Notes: generated by a model not told the origin, from the letters alone. Shown: positions 24,707 through 36,681, counted from the stretch's first letter. The stretch is 64,000 bases of DNA from Cheilinus undulatus (GCF_018320785.1 NC_054871.1:15496339-15560338); one strand, 5' to 3'. Made by a program: numbers and translations.

Positions 24707-26009
24707 CAGAGGTGTCAAGTAATGAAGTACAAATACTTCGTTACCTTACTTAAGTAGAAATTTTGGGTATCTATACTTTACTGGAGTAATTATTTTTCAG
24801 CCTACTTTTTACTTCTACTCCTTACATTTTCACGCAATTATCCGTATTTTCTATTCCTTAGAATTTGAAAATAGCCTCGTTACTCTTATTTTCATTTCGG
24901 CTCACAGTACTTATAAGCAACAAGTCATAATATCTTCATGACTCCATGAAACACAGGCTAATGCTCAGTAGTACACTGGAGCGTTCCTGTACCACACAGA
25001 CCCCACCATCCTGTGCACAGTCGATCATGTTCAGTCCTCCACACCCCCGATCCATCCACCACCAATCACCACTCACCCAGTTTTCCCCGCGCTGTCCAAA
25101 CTCTTCCTCCAGGAAGTATTTCAGCATGTCTGTCTGAGGCTGCTCTGGTTGGGCTGAGAGTGAGAAAGACGCCGGCTAACTAGCCATAGTCACATTGAGG
25201 GAAGTCCGCGTCTCCGTTGTTACATGTCGTGTCGCATTTATTATTGTGCGTGTAACCTTCAGTCCTGGGTCCACGTCGGACGAAGACGGATAACAGTGTG
25301 TTGTTTTCCTGTGTGGAGTCATCTGGCGGAGCGCCTCGTCCTCTCTGGTCTGGAGTCCTGAGGGGTTTGTTGGAGTGGCAACCTAAGTCTGACAGACTGA
25401 CTGACTGGCGACCAAGCGGCGGTACCGTGAGTGCCCAAGTGATTGTTTTGTGTTCTGTCTGGTGTTGTGAACGGCGAAGAGACGCTGGAGTTTTGGTTTT
25501 CACTGGGTTGTGGAGAGTTTTGGGGTCCGTAAAACCTGGACTCCTGTTGTGGATGGTGGAATTCTTTTGCATTGAACTGGACTGAACTGTGTTGCTTTTG
25601 ATTTAGAAAACCCGGAACGGACTCTTATTTTTGATGAAGTGAACTGAGAACAGTGAACTGACACGCACACACACACACACACATTGTTTGGTTCAGTTTG
25701 TTTTTTGTGCTTCTTCCTTCTTGCTCTTGAGTTGAATATAATTTGAAAAATCTGTCTGGGTTTGCTTGATTATTTTGTGTTGCTGAATTGTTTTACTGGC
25801 ATTGATTGCATTGCATTGTATTTTCACTGCTGCTGAGTGGTGAATTATTGTTTTGTGCAGGTAAAAAAATTTTTATCGGTTCTAAATTGTCAGACATAAC
25901 TCTGAATGGTACTCGACTAAACTCTACAACACATACATGGTTCTTGAGTGTATTTGCATTGTACTAACATGTGTTCATTTTCAATGGGCATAAATGCAGC
26001 TGAAACAGG
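24707..26009. mobile_element. unit-1-specific insertion with a hAT-type end
   Basis: The insert begins exactly with CAGAGGTGTCAAGTAATGAA and then tactttactggagtaatt-like motifs, the Tol2-style hAT terminus. Unit 2 lacks it: gcgac at 24706 resumes near cactgggaacc at 26010, with a few bases lost. The matching right terminus was not found. The interior 25140-25860 is CpG-rich relative to its surroundings, with a (CA)n tract at 25662-25682, and encodes nothing recognisable. It may be composite. Confidence 0.5.
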
Positions 26010-26314
26010 TGCACTGGGAACCACTGGTATAGAGGTTACCCGTTGGTTGAAACAAGGATTTAGAGTCATTCTTCCCAATAGTGTCAGTATTCAGGCTTTG
26101 TTTGGGCCCTTAAAAATCTGAGGGCCTAGCAGCCGGCTGGCAGTTTGTTTTTTAAAACTATTAAGTTATTTACAAAATGACAGTTCCTAATTTACCAGAT
26201 GTTACACATCACTAGATTCGTGCTTATCCTCTAACGTAATTTGACATAATTTATTAGACAATGCCTGATAAATCCAGTACAATGCTCCTAAATGTTAAAC
26301 CTGCCCCTCCACAG

Positions 26315-26479
26315 GGTACTCTCTGTAAGGACATCGCCACCTCCTGTTTCTGTGGATGGTGCTCCTGGTGTCAGATGATCCTTGAGCTGAAATACTGCAA
26401 GAAAAAGAACGCTGTGATCGTCACGCTCCTCCTGCTGGTTTTGTGAACCAGCCAGTCGTTGTGGCTAGATACTGAGTTA
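26315..26479 (+). pseudogene. PLAC8-like last-exon pseudogene (gene 1 copy)
   Basis: This matches exon 3 of gene 1 (11794-11991), including the acceptor context ccccctccacag. The region keeps CKDIATSCFCGWCSWCQM, then carries a 37-base deletion relative to gene 1 after the cgtca near 26424, which shifts the frame to an early stop ending at 26446. Residues normally NR are IL. No coding exon 1 or 2 precedes it: the duplication breakpoint lies just upstream. It could serve only as the last exon of a chimeric transcript from the stranded first exon at 22262. Downstream flank and AATAAA signals are retained (about 26705). Confidence 0.88.
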
Positions 26480-27739
26480 TCTGGCCTCTGATTGGTCCGC
26501 CCTGCTCTGACCTGCGAAGGAAATATGATGAGACATGGGTGAAATGTATCTGATAGTTGGTATACATGGTTTGTTAGTTTTTCTTTTTACATCAATAATC
26601 TTTTTATTAAACTGAACTGATGTTAGTGACTAACATGTCAATTCTCTGCACTAAACCATGTTTACATGTATGTTGAAGAAATGATCATTATGGCTGTCAG
26701 TGATGAATAAATGATACAAACAGCACTGTGTCAGTGTGTTGACTCTGAAAATCTATACAGAATATATAAATCACAACAAAACAATAAGAAAACACAATGA
26801 TGATGATAATAAAGAGAAAAAAGAATTCAGGGCCACCATACTTTACTCATGTAGATCACCCATAACAGAGAACTGGGATGAATTTGTCTTTTCTGATTAT
26901 TTTCTCTGTTTTTAGATGTAGTATTAAAGGCTTGCAGTAGATGGCGACAGAGTCAATATTTAAATTCACCAAAGAAAACATGGGTTTAAAAAAAAAAGTT
27001 TCATGGTTCACATCCTTAAACTAGAGTTAGATATTTGTAGATGAAGTATATTCATTGTAACACTTTCCTACTGATAATAATTTAAAAGTGTAAAAGGTCA
27101 CTTTTAGCCCTGGGGTACAAATACTCATGATTTTGGAACATTTGGTCATGTGTAATTTTTCACACACTGGGACAACAGCTCAGCGGTCACCTGATAGTAA
27201 CAATTACACTGCATAAAACTGGATCAAGGTACTGCTACTGACACCAACATCAAGTTTAAACAGTTGTGCAGAATTATAACTACCTCATAATGATAACTAC
27301 CATGGGGGTTATTAATATTCTTAACAAGGAAAACGAACAGTTTCAGAGTTGTAAATGATTTTATTTAATTCTATTCCCCCAATTATCTTTAAAACAATGC
27401 TATTTTATTTATATTGCACTGAATCTTTAGGGTTTTTTACAGTACACTTTTCATTCCTGCTCTCATGGTTTGTGATGAGTAGTGGTGGCTCCTCCTTACT
27501 CTGATTGTCAGCAAAATTTAAAAAAAATGATGCTGCAGCTACTGCATGGACTCATAGGTCTTGTTTTAACAGTTAGGCAACTATTTGCAAAGAACTCAGA
27601 TGGGGACATGGGGGATCTATTGCCCCCCCATGTCTAATGTTTGAAAAATCTCTGCAGAGGGGTCCTCCTGTGTGCCGCTATGGTGCTCCCTTTGGTGTCT
27701 TTTGAGTGGACAGAATTTGCCAGATCTGATGCTGTCTAA

Positions 27740-28257
27740 CAGGGTATCCATGGGGTCTTGAAAAGTATAAAAAGGTGATAAATCAATTTTGGGAAAATTA
27801 AGACCCTTAAAAAGTATTAAAAAGTCTTATCAAAACTTTATAAAGTCTTAAATTTTGAAAGTATTTTTTCTGAATTAGCTGTCCAAGAGTTTGAGTCCCA
27901 TAAACATCATAAAAGTGTGTGAATTTATTCATTTTTATTAAAAAACAAAGATGAACAGGTACATAAAAAACTAGGCTATTATGGGTGCGTTTGTAAATTG
28001 TCTCTGAGAGTGCCAGAGCGAGCGGGCGGGTGGAAATTCAGAAGCACAAAGATTTACTATCCCAGCCTATTTGAATTTTGTTGTATCATAGTGGTCTATA
28101 GTCTTTGTCACAAACTAAAACTGTTAAGTTAAAAATATCACTGATGTAAATGGTTACAGCTTGAAGTGGCGGTGAGGTATTAAAAAATATTGAGAAGGTC
28201 TTGAAAAAGTCTTAAAAAGGTATTAAAATTTACTTCAAGATTCCTGCATATACCCTG
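27740..28257. mobile_element. 518-bp MITE with CAGGGTAT ends
   Basis: Terminal inverted repeats CAGGGTAT/ATACCCTG enclose a block rich in aaaaagtcttaaa-type motifs. TCTAA flanks both sides (27735-27739 and 28258-28262), a 5-bp (or 6-bp with the terminal G) target duplication. Unit 1 carries a different MITE at the same target. The superfamily is uncertain; non-autonomous. Confidence 0.8.
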
Positions 28258-28542
28258 TCTAAGTGGACAAAATTTAACAAATTGCCTTTTAAACACTCTT
28301 TAGGTGAACAAAATATGGCTTGGTCTGTTTTAAGGGGACAAAATTTGGCTCAGTTCTCTCTAAGTTTACACAAATCTGACAGAGTGGGATTTTAAATGCC
28401 CTCTTAACAGACAAAATTTGACAAAGTGCCCTCTGAAGTGGCCTCTATGTAGACTAAATGTGGCTAAGTACTCTGTAAGCGGATACAATATGTGGCATTT
28501 ATTTGTTAAGTCAGCAGTGAAATGGTTCATAATTCCTTGTCT

Positions 28543-29087
28543 GTCAGAAGCATAGAAGGCACATAACCTTGCTAAGCAGATGGATTCGCCTGTTTCCGTG
28601 TTTCTCACTGGCGAATCCATCTTGCAAAGCTCCCATCTGAACCGATTGGGCCCAGTGAGAAAGTCACAGGACCAATCAGTGTTGAGGGGCAGTACTTTCA
28701 GGCGTGGCGGAGTCGTGATGTAAACAAGCAGCAACAAGAGGCCAGTGCAATTATGGCAGAAGACATTAGCATGGATGTTGCTGAAGCGCCAGTTTTATTA
28801 GAACTTTACGACATTTCTTTGTTAAAAGAAGAACAAAGAACAGCATTGAGTTTTTTTTTTTTTTAATCAAATACGACAAAAGTGGTATATTGACATGTCT
28901 ACAGTCACCATGGTTCACGTTATGTAGTTCTCTATGGAGTTTACTTCTTCGGTAGGGGCACAGCTCGATAACGGCTATGTTATGTGTTTTGTTGCTCTAA
29001 TTGGCCCATAATGATGTGACAGACAGGACGTTCATCCAATTACACTAAGAGTTTTTTTTTTTTTCAAAGCCTCTGCCTATGCCCCAG
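28543..29087 (+). mobile_element. unit-2-specific insertion with a short ORF start
   Basis: The insertion is present in unit 2 only, between ttgtctgt and cactgtctatgag. It holds a 13-bp perfect inverted repeat AGATGGATTCGCC (28578-28590 and 28610-28622). An open start at 28753 reads MAEDISMDVAEAP followed by LLKEEQRTAL. Poly-T runs follow at 28852 and 29051. The peptide resembles the front of a helicase-like protein ('KxEQ..AL') only loosely. This is probably a non-autonomous element carrying a gene fragment; the family is not recognised. Confidence 0.5.
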
Positions 29088-29107
29088 CACTGTCTATGAG
29101 TGGTTTA

Positions 29108-29138
29108 CCAGATGGATGTGTTTCACACATCCATCTGG
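29108..29138. other. perfect 14-bp hairpin
   Basis: CCAGATGGATGTGT (29108-29121), loop TTC, then ACACATCCATCTGG (29125-29138). The unit 1 equivalent (about 14398-14424) keeps only a 10-bp stem. Function unknown. Confidence 0.85.
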
Positions 29139-29309
29139 CGAGCCAGGTTAGTAAGCATAATATTGATTTTAAAAAGTTAAATCTTGACCAAGATTTCTAA
29201 CTACTTCACCACAAATGTCTGACAGCTCTTTGAACAGTGGTGCCCCACTGCACACAGCAGGTGCCCTTTTTTAATCATTTTGCCCATGCCCCTCAAAAAA
29301 AAAAAAAAA

Positions 29310-30000
29310 TTGGTACAAAAATAGTTTCAAGTGGCAAAAATCAGTTGAAAAAAGTGGTGAAAAGTGATTATAGAGTAGTAAAAATTGGTTTTAAGTGGGG
29401 AAAATGGGCTAGGCAAGTAAAAAAATGGGCTAGGCAAGGCAAAAGGTGGAAAATGGGCAGGAAAAAATGGCAAGAGTGGTTAAAAAGTGTGGAAAATAGG
29501 ATTACTGTTGCAAAAATGGGCTATGCAAGGCACAAAACAGAAAATGGGCTGGAAAAATGGTGAAAAGCAGTTTAAAACTGGCAAAAATGGGATAGCTGTG
29601 GCAAAAATGGGCTAGGCAAGGGGAAAAATGGGCAAGGCAAGGCACAAAGGGTAAAATAGGCAGGAAAACATGGTGAAAATAGGTTAAAAAGTGGCAAAAA
29701 TGGGATAGCTGTGGCAAAAATTGGCTATACAAGGCACAAAAGGGAAAAAGGGGCAGAAGAACATGGTGAAAATCAGTTAAAAATGGCAAAAATTGGTTCA
29801 AATTTGCAATAATAGGCAAAAAAAATGACAAAAATGGGTTAAACAGAGACAGAAATTGGATAACAGTGGCAAAGTTGGGCAAAGAAGTGAAAGATAGGCA
29901 GGAAAAATTGTGAAAAGCAGTTAAAAATACCAAAATTGGGTTTTAAATGGCAACAATGGGTATTCAGTGGCAAAAACATTGGCTAGAGTGAGTGGAAACA
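29310..30000. repeat. degenerate GTGGCAAAAATGGGCTAGGC minisatellite, unit 2
   Basis: Longer duplicate of the array at 15010-15360. The open frames on both strands (29237-29563 +, 29502-29933 -) are low-complexity products of the repeat. Confidence 0.75.
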
Positions 30001-32516
30001 GTGATGAAAAGGGTTCTAGCTTCGTTTAAATTAACATATTTATTATGTTTAATGGATTTTACTATTTCAGCTTCAGAAGCTTCCTGTTTATCAACTCTTT
30101 TCAGGTCCCCTCCTATCCATCCTTTTCCTCTTAATTTTTTTTTTTTTTTTTATCAGGGCAGTGATTAACCATTTGGAACCACAAACCACTGATTGGCTGA
30201 TTGTCGGTATGAGAGTATTAGAGTCAGGAGATGCAGGAGAGGGAGGGGGAGAGAGGGAGAGGCTAAGAGACAGAGGGGAGTTGAGAGGGGAAGGCTGCCC
30301 TTGGGATTATATCCAGTATGATGTATTTACTGTAACTGTGCAACGGCCCACTGGAATTGTCCTGGTTCACCATAGCCACTCTGGGCTTGTTTGGCAGCAT
30401 CAGGTTTAGTTATCCACTATCTCACTGTTATCTAAAATACAAAACATGCTAGTGCCAGTCCAAGTGTAGCTGAGTAAATATTTTTTATTTAAAAATATTT
30501 TGCTATTTTAATTGGGTGAACATTCTCAAAGCTTGCTTCTTATATTCTCTGTCTAAAACAGTCATAAGGACTATTTCTGTGCACTTTTAACCCATACTGA
30601 GAGCCATTTTGTAAATAAGTTATTTAGTTCCGCATTACCTGTTGGGGGGGGGCTTTAATTGATGAGACGCACAAAGGCTCATGTATGAGGAAGCTGCGGA
30701 TATAGAGGGACCGCTTCTGTGCTGGTAAGACACGTTGTGATGCTCTTTTCCATTGTTTTAATTTAGCGAGTATAAAAGTTCCTAAACCTGTTTTAAACTG
30801 CATAAAAACGTAGCGTGAATTTATTGTGAACATGTTTATGACTTTTACAGTTGGTTTTGGTAGTTAAAAGAGACGCTGAACTTGAAAACGTCCGAGATTT
30901 TGACTCATTGGATATTGTTTCACTCGCTGCAGGGGAGAGACCCCGCCAGTGCCTGTGTGTGTGTGTTACTTATCACACTAGGCCATCCGTACCGTGCCGT
31001 TTTCTAACTGTGCTGAAGCCCATTTGACCCCCACCCCTGTCCCCAGGGCTGGACTGGGAGGAAATTTCGGTCTTGGTATTTTTTGCCCACACCAGCCCCA
31101 GTGGCGGTTTTAGTGACTTGGAGGTCCCCCCAGTATTACTCACCTCAGCTTCTTTGATGACCCCATACGAATGTGATTTAACAGAAGCAGCACAGTGTGC
31201 AGAGCTCCATTAATAACACATTAACTCCATTCAGTGTAATACCATCTGCACTATAAGCAATGTCTGTTAGGTTCAGTATTAGTGAAAACTTGATTACATC
31301 AAGCTGGACAAACTGTATCCACCTTAGAGAATTAAAAAAAATAACATAAATCTGATGTCTCCTCCAAAGAGAAATGAGAATAAAGACTCTGTACTTAAAT
31401 GATTTTTATCATAATTTTCTGAAGTTCATGATTGAAGTATTTCTTTGGTCGTGACATGTATTGGCAGATCCAGATGACTGTTTTTGTGCTTAAGTTTCGT
31501 TTCCTCAGAACACTCATTTTCAGGCCGTGGCAAAGTGGGGAGAGGTGGGGTGTAAAAAACCTAAAGGACACGTGACTGGGCCAGTAACCTGTCATTATAA
31601 AGAAAACAACCAGCCTCTTTGGTTGTTTGCTGCTCCTGCCCTATGGGGCCAGTGCTCAGTGATACCTGATCTGGCATCGGGCTTATTTCACCTGACCTGG
31701 GATCAGAGAGAGAAGAGAAAGTGGTTCATAACGGAGGATTATCAATCACAGCATATAATCTTGAGCCTGATCAGAGCTCTAAGCACTTCTGCTGAATAAA
31801 AACCCAGACTTTTTAACGCGTATGAGTCCCTACAGTCATTACTCTGCGTGTCCATATACTATCTGAAGCCCCCTGACATTCCTTTATGCGCTATGAACTA
31901 TGCTATTTCTATGTGTAATTCTGGATGCCTTTCGGTGCTGCAGCAAACAAGCTCTCATGTCATGTCAGAGCAGGATTAAATGTTCAGTTAAAAGTTTTTT
32001 TTTTTTTTTTTTTTTTTTAACTGGGACGAGAGCAATTTTAACCATCTGATGAGAGCTGGGAGTGAATACGCCACAATGTTCCATGTTTCACTCATTGGTG
32101 AAATGAAATAGAATTAAAGGTAAATTAATTCAGTGGATGATAGTATGGTATTAAAATTTTATAATAAGAGAGAGAGATTAACCCCAGCACAGACTCGTCT
32201 GCGTATTTTGCACTCTTCTTTACGCACAGAGGATGAAAGGTGTTTGTTATCCTGTGAGCTGCTGTTTGTGACTCAATCAAGGGAAGAAGCTTTACTTCAC
32301 AAACTAAAAAAACCTTTCACAGTCATTAAAGCCTGACTTTGCTAGAAACTGGTCACAAATGTGGACTGGGCTGGGATCCATTAGAACGAGGTCGTAGTGG
32401 AGCTGTGCAAACTTAAATTCTTCAGCTCTTATAAAGTCCTTGTAACTTGTTGAACTACAATGAGACAAAATGTATAGTTCTCTCTATCACCCTAGAAAAA
32501 ATCCTGCTGTCTCTAG

Positions 32517-33666
32517 TAGGGGTGTAAGAAAATATCGATACACTGATATATCGTGATAATTTGTTGCGTAATACTGTATTGATATTCTAAAATGCAGTGT
32601 TGATATATTTTATTTTTGTTGTTACGGTAGTTTGTGGTGTAATTTCACCCCCTGTCCCCTAGACAGTGAGATCCCATGAGACTTCTGGTCTGAACCAGCC
32701 GGTTGCTTGTGCCTACACAGCAGAGCAGCGTCTGCTGCATTCGTAGCAGATATGTGGACTTATTCTGTCTTCCAAAACATTAAAGACAGTACGGACTTAT
32801 CCAGAAGTCAAGTCACTTTTAAGATATGCCACGCCAGAGTGAAGTATTCAGACAACAGGATGAATCTGAGAATGAGACATAGCCATAGCTGAGCGTCGAA
32901 CAGCTAACGTAAAAGACGCATGTTTAAGCTACTGCTGATATTTACTCATGCAACCTTAATTTCCCAGTCAATACACTGTTTTATTTGTAATGGCTTGCAC
33001 CGTCTTTGTGCCATTAAGAATGAAGCCTTCCATAATACGATCAAAACATTGGCCTGTTACATCATGCCCTCCTCATATCACAGTCCATCAGTCCTTAAAG
33101 CCATACATGACAATCAGTTTGTCTCCCTCCACAAGTACCTTGTCATTACGTAAGGACATACAAGCTGATGTACCGTGAAATATTATAGATTTGTGTACAG
33201 CTACTCTATATTGTTTTATTTTTCCACTTTTCTTTTTAAAAGATCCTGAAAGCATTTTAGTTCATTACAACAAATGGGAAAATCCTCATCTTCAGTTTGC
33301 AAAAAGAGTTAAAACTCTAAATGATGCAGGACCATATATTTTATAATACACTATTATTTTTTTATATATATACCATACATATAATTTGAATACATTTTTA
33401 TTGATAGCTTAGTTCTATTCTGTTATATTCCTTATTAACTTAAAATTACAAAGATATTTATTTATATAAATATGTATATGATATACATATGTATATGTCT
33501 TTACACACACATTTACAAGTATATATATTCATAAATATATATAATTGCAATACAAAAATATCACAATATATATCGCCTTGTTCATTGTATCGTAATATAT
33601 CGATATCGGCACCCCTGTATCAGGATACATATCGTATCACCAGATTCTTGACAATACACACCCCTA
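32517..33666. mobile_element. 1150-bp hAT element, TAGGGGTG ends
   Basis: The ends are TAGGGGTGTAAGAAAATATC on the left and, on the minus strand, TAGGGGTGTGTATTGTCAAG on the right. Both sides have the 8-bp target duplication GTCTCTAG (32509-32516 and 33667-33674). The interior is AT-rich with many ATCGATA/ATATCG motifs; no transposase frame remains. This is a well-known teleost hAT MITE type. Confidence 0.88.
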
Positions 33667-33676
33667 GTCTCTAGCA

Positions 33677-35024
33677 CAGTGATACTCAACTTGCGGCCGT
33701 TGAGCCGCATGTGGCTCTTTAGTGACCAGTTGTGGCTCTTTTAAGACTTACTTGGAAAAAAAAACAAAACAACTCATAAGAACTGTTATGAAGGTAAACG
33801 CTGTCATCAGTAAAGATTCATTGTAAGTCACATCAATAAATCTGTTACCCACACAAAGAAGACAGGTTTAAACTACCAAATTTAAATGAAAACTTTTTTA
33901 TAAACCATATATCATTATTGCCATCGGGTGCGCTTGACAGAGGAGCGTAAGACGAGAGCAGAGGAAGTCCGCTGGTGTTGCATCGCTTCAGGAAGCTCAT
34001 TCATTGTGGCGAGCTGTCTTCCGTTCAAATTGAAGCTTCCTATACCCTCGTTTAAACTTCCTTCTCCTGTCACTTCTGCCAATGCTTTCTCACACTCATA
34101 TTTTATGATGATTATGCGACACACTTCATCATCAACGAGCCTAACACACACGGATCACATGTTCAGATAGTGTAATATCTAATGACACTAGCCCAAACCT
34201 GGGTGTTTAATTTGATTTTTAACTTACTCATGATACAAATACTGTCAAAAGAACAGAAACATTGAACCAAAGCTACAAAATGAGGCAGGGTGGAAGGATG
34301 TGTCTGGGAGAGCTGCAGGTGTGAGGCAGGGCCGGTTTCAGTCATTTGGAGGTCCAGGGCAAATACCAATATGAGGCCCCTCTCCCTTTAGCTAAAGAAT
34401 GAATTATGAGTGGTTAGAAAATTAAAGGGCATCTCCTTTATTTTAATAAAGCCAGATAACTACTGTAAATGCCCCAGTGTGAGATACAAATACCAACATT
34501 AGCCAACCATAATTCAACAGCTGTTTGAAAAGCATCTCAAAATTCAACTCAGCACATTCTAATATCTTAAAAATCTTTAGGCCAGGTGGAACTCTCATAA
34601 CTCTGGTGTGGGCCAAAGACTCGTATCTCCCAAATCCCAACATTTCAGGGAATGAAAAAAACATCTTTTGACATTTTCATTGAGTTAAAATTGGTTCAAA
34701 CTCACTGACAGATGTAAAGGCTGACCAATAGCACTGAAAAAATTAAAATTGTGAAAAATTGAGGTACAAGTTTTTGGCCTGCTGTCAGCGGTAAATAAAA
34801 TAAATAAATGCTCATTATCCGTGACGCATTGTTTGTTCTGACACTATAAAGACACTATTGCACCCCATTAAACCAAACAATTATCCACCAGTTCACTGTT
34901 TTATTTCATTTCAAGAACGGATTAACTCATGATCTACCTTACATCCCTGGTTTGGATTGTGGCTCTCGCTTAAGTGTTTTTAAGACAATGTGGCTCTTTG
35001 GTAGAATAAGGTTGAGAACCACTG
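33677..35024. mobile_element. 1348-bp hAT (Charlie-type) element
   Basis: The left end reads CAGTGATACTCAACTTGCGG. The right end on the minus strand reads CAGTGGTTCTCAACCTTATT. Both flanks carry the 8-bp duplication CTCTAGCA (33669-33676 and 35025-35032), which overlaps by six bases the duplication of the neighbouring hAT element. 'Gtggctctt' motifs recur inside near both ends. A second repeat (gccggtttcagtcatttgga, near 34331) may be nested inside. No intact transposase. Confidence 0.88.
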
Positions 35025-35623
35025 CTCTAGCATGAAGCTGCTACCTGGTGTGCTCTCTGCGCTCTCAAGCGGGTCCTCTTGTTGTTATTCATGTGACGTC
35101 TCATTCCCGCTCTTGTTCTCCTTCATTTGCATCCGTGCCGTGCTCAGTGTAGCCAACTTTGTGACTTCGTCGCTATATTTAGCGAGTTTTCAGACCCCCC
35201 AGCGACTTTTTTTCAAAAAAGCGACTAGCAACAAATCTAGCAACTTTTTCTGGTGTTACTTTAGACATTTGGAGACTCTGACGTGAAACCACATATCGCT
35301 GTTGCTCCTCTCAGTGAGGAGCGGGTGCTGCCGTGCGCCCCTCCCCGTCCCTAAGCACTCACACGCAGCCCAGTCCTCGTGTAGCAGTCCCTCTCAGCTG
35401 CAGTCAGAGCAGGAGATGCTCACGCCTCCATGTCCAGACTGCAAATTAACCGCGCTATGAAGGTGCCTTGACAGTTTTTTTCTATTGTCTCTTTTTGGTG
35501 CAGTTAGATTGTTAATGAAGACTGTATATTAAAAAAAAAAACATATTATAAATGTTATGGTTATGTTAGGGTAAATGTTCCCTGGGATTTGTTTGCTTTT
35601 AAGTGGACCATGAGGTTTAAAAC

Positions 35624-36097
35624 TAGGGATGAGAACATTTAATTGATGATCAATTAATTGGTCGTTAAGAATTCGGTCGATCACAGGGAATTTAGTCGAT
35701 CTGATGTTGGCATTTAATAAAGAAAGTTAACATGTCTTACTCTGCACTGCACAACAGTATTTACCGTCGTGACATTGTGAGTGGGTTTTGTTTGTTGTTT
35801 TTTACATGAGGCCCGCTCTCTGTTACATGATGGGCTATTGACCTTGGATTCCTTCTAACATTTGTTTGTGAAAAAAACACAAAGCCAGCTAAGGCTATTG
35901 TTTGTTGTGGTTGTTTTGGGGTTTGAATAGTTTTTTGAGATGCTTGCATATTTTTTGGCGCATCCCTGCAATAGGTAATACAATAGACCATGCCTTGTTT
36001 ATGTTTAAGAGCCCTAAGCTTTTGAAGGGTGAAAATAATAAATCATTAAGAAACACACTCATTAGTTACTTGTTTTTGTTATATAGGGAAATGTTAT

Positions 36098-36133
<36 letters not shown>

Positions 36134-36238
36134 GCCCATGTATGTATGTTTTTATACATACATAACAATTAATCAATTAATTGATCGTTACCTTAATAAT
36201 GCTCGAGTTGGCAGGTTTCTTTCAAACGCCCGTCCCTA
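35624..36238. mobile_element. 615-bp hAT-like MITE with dinucleotide tract
   Basis: The ends are TAGGGATGAG and, on the minus strand, TAGGGACGGG. The flanks TTTAAAAC (35616-35623) and TGTAAAAC (36239-36246) form an 8-bp duplication with one mismatch. The interior has AATTAATTGATC palindromic motifs and a (CA)n(TA)n tract near 36099-36134. Confidence 0.72.
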
Positions 36239-36579
36239 TGTAAAACTAAACCAAACATAAGAAAACTAAACTTCTAAGAAAAATAGAATAAATAATTTAG
36301 AATAATAAACTAAAAAATGACAATTAAAGTAATTCTGCAAGAGTATCTCTTGAGTCATTTCTGCCGGTCTAAACCCAGATAAAGGAGGAGGGTTGGAATT
36401 GTGGCGTTATAAAAACAAGAATAGACAGAAGCAAGTTCATTTGTAGTTCTACACATCTTAAGGGCCGTTTTACTCACTTTTTGTCTCTCTCATGTTGTCA
36501 TTCCTCTCTCTGACAGTGTCCATTACAATTAAATGCATATGGACAAAACCAGCGTCCATCTTAAGTCTGCTACACAAGG

Positions 36580-36637
36580 CCCAGCATTTTAGTTTGTCTT
36601 CAGAGCTGCCATCAAACAAGGTGTTCCCAGCACTCAG
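36580..36637 (+). other. probable non-coding first exon of gene 3
   Basis: The sequence ends AGCACTCAG with donor gtaaga at 36638, the duplicate of the gene 2 first exon (15941). It would splice over about 5 kb to 41645. The 5' edge is not defined. Confidence 0.55.
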
Positions 36638-36681
36638 GTAAGACGTTTATGTTCCCTCCTTTAAACTAGAAAATGATTTAA

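Larger units (their letters stand above)
11694..26213 (+). repeat. tandem segmental duplication, unit 1
   Basis: Unit 1 starts in intron 2 of gene 1 and ends in what would be the first intron of a gene-4-like copy. It aligns in order with unit 2 (26214-46893). Exon 3 and flank of gene 1 match 26214-27730; gene 2 matches gene 3; and 22.0-24.7 kb plus 26.01-26.21 kb match 44.3-46.89 kb. In 16703-16978 versus 38454-38729 I count three differences in 276 bases. Differences in length come from element insertions in one unit only. Confidence 0.88.
30466..36573. other. 6.1-kb composite insertion in unit 2
   Basis: Unit 1 reads straight from gccagtcca to ggcccagcattttag (about 15873-15888). In unit 2 the same two flanks are about 6.1 kb apart. 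The insertion is a nest of elements: three hAT-type elements (32517, 33677 and 35624), a poly-T tract at 31997-32019, and two copies of a segment containing cttggaggtccc / tttggaggtcc (near 31120 and 34347). The remaining 30.5-32.5 kb shows no exon I can support. Confidence 0.7.

Noticed and set aside
25180-25572. 130-codon minus-strand frame in the CpG-rich block
   Set aside because: A frame also exists on the other strand; composition-driven, with no recognisable motif.
29502-29933. 143-codon minus-strand frame
   Set aside because: Translation of the degenerate minisatellite; low-complexity F/L/P-rich product.
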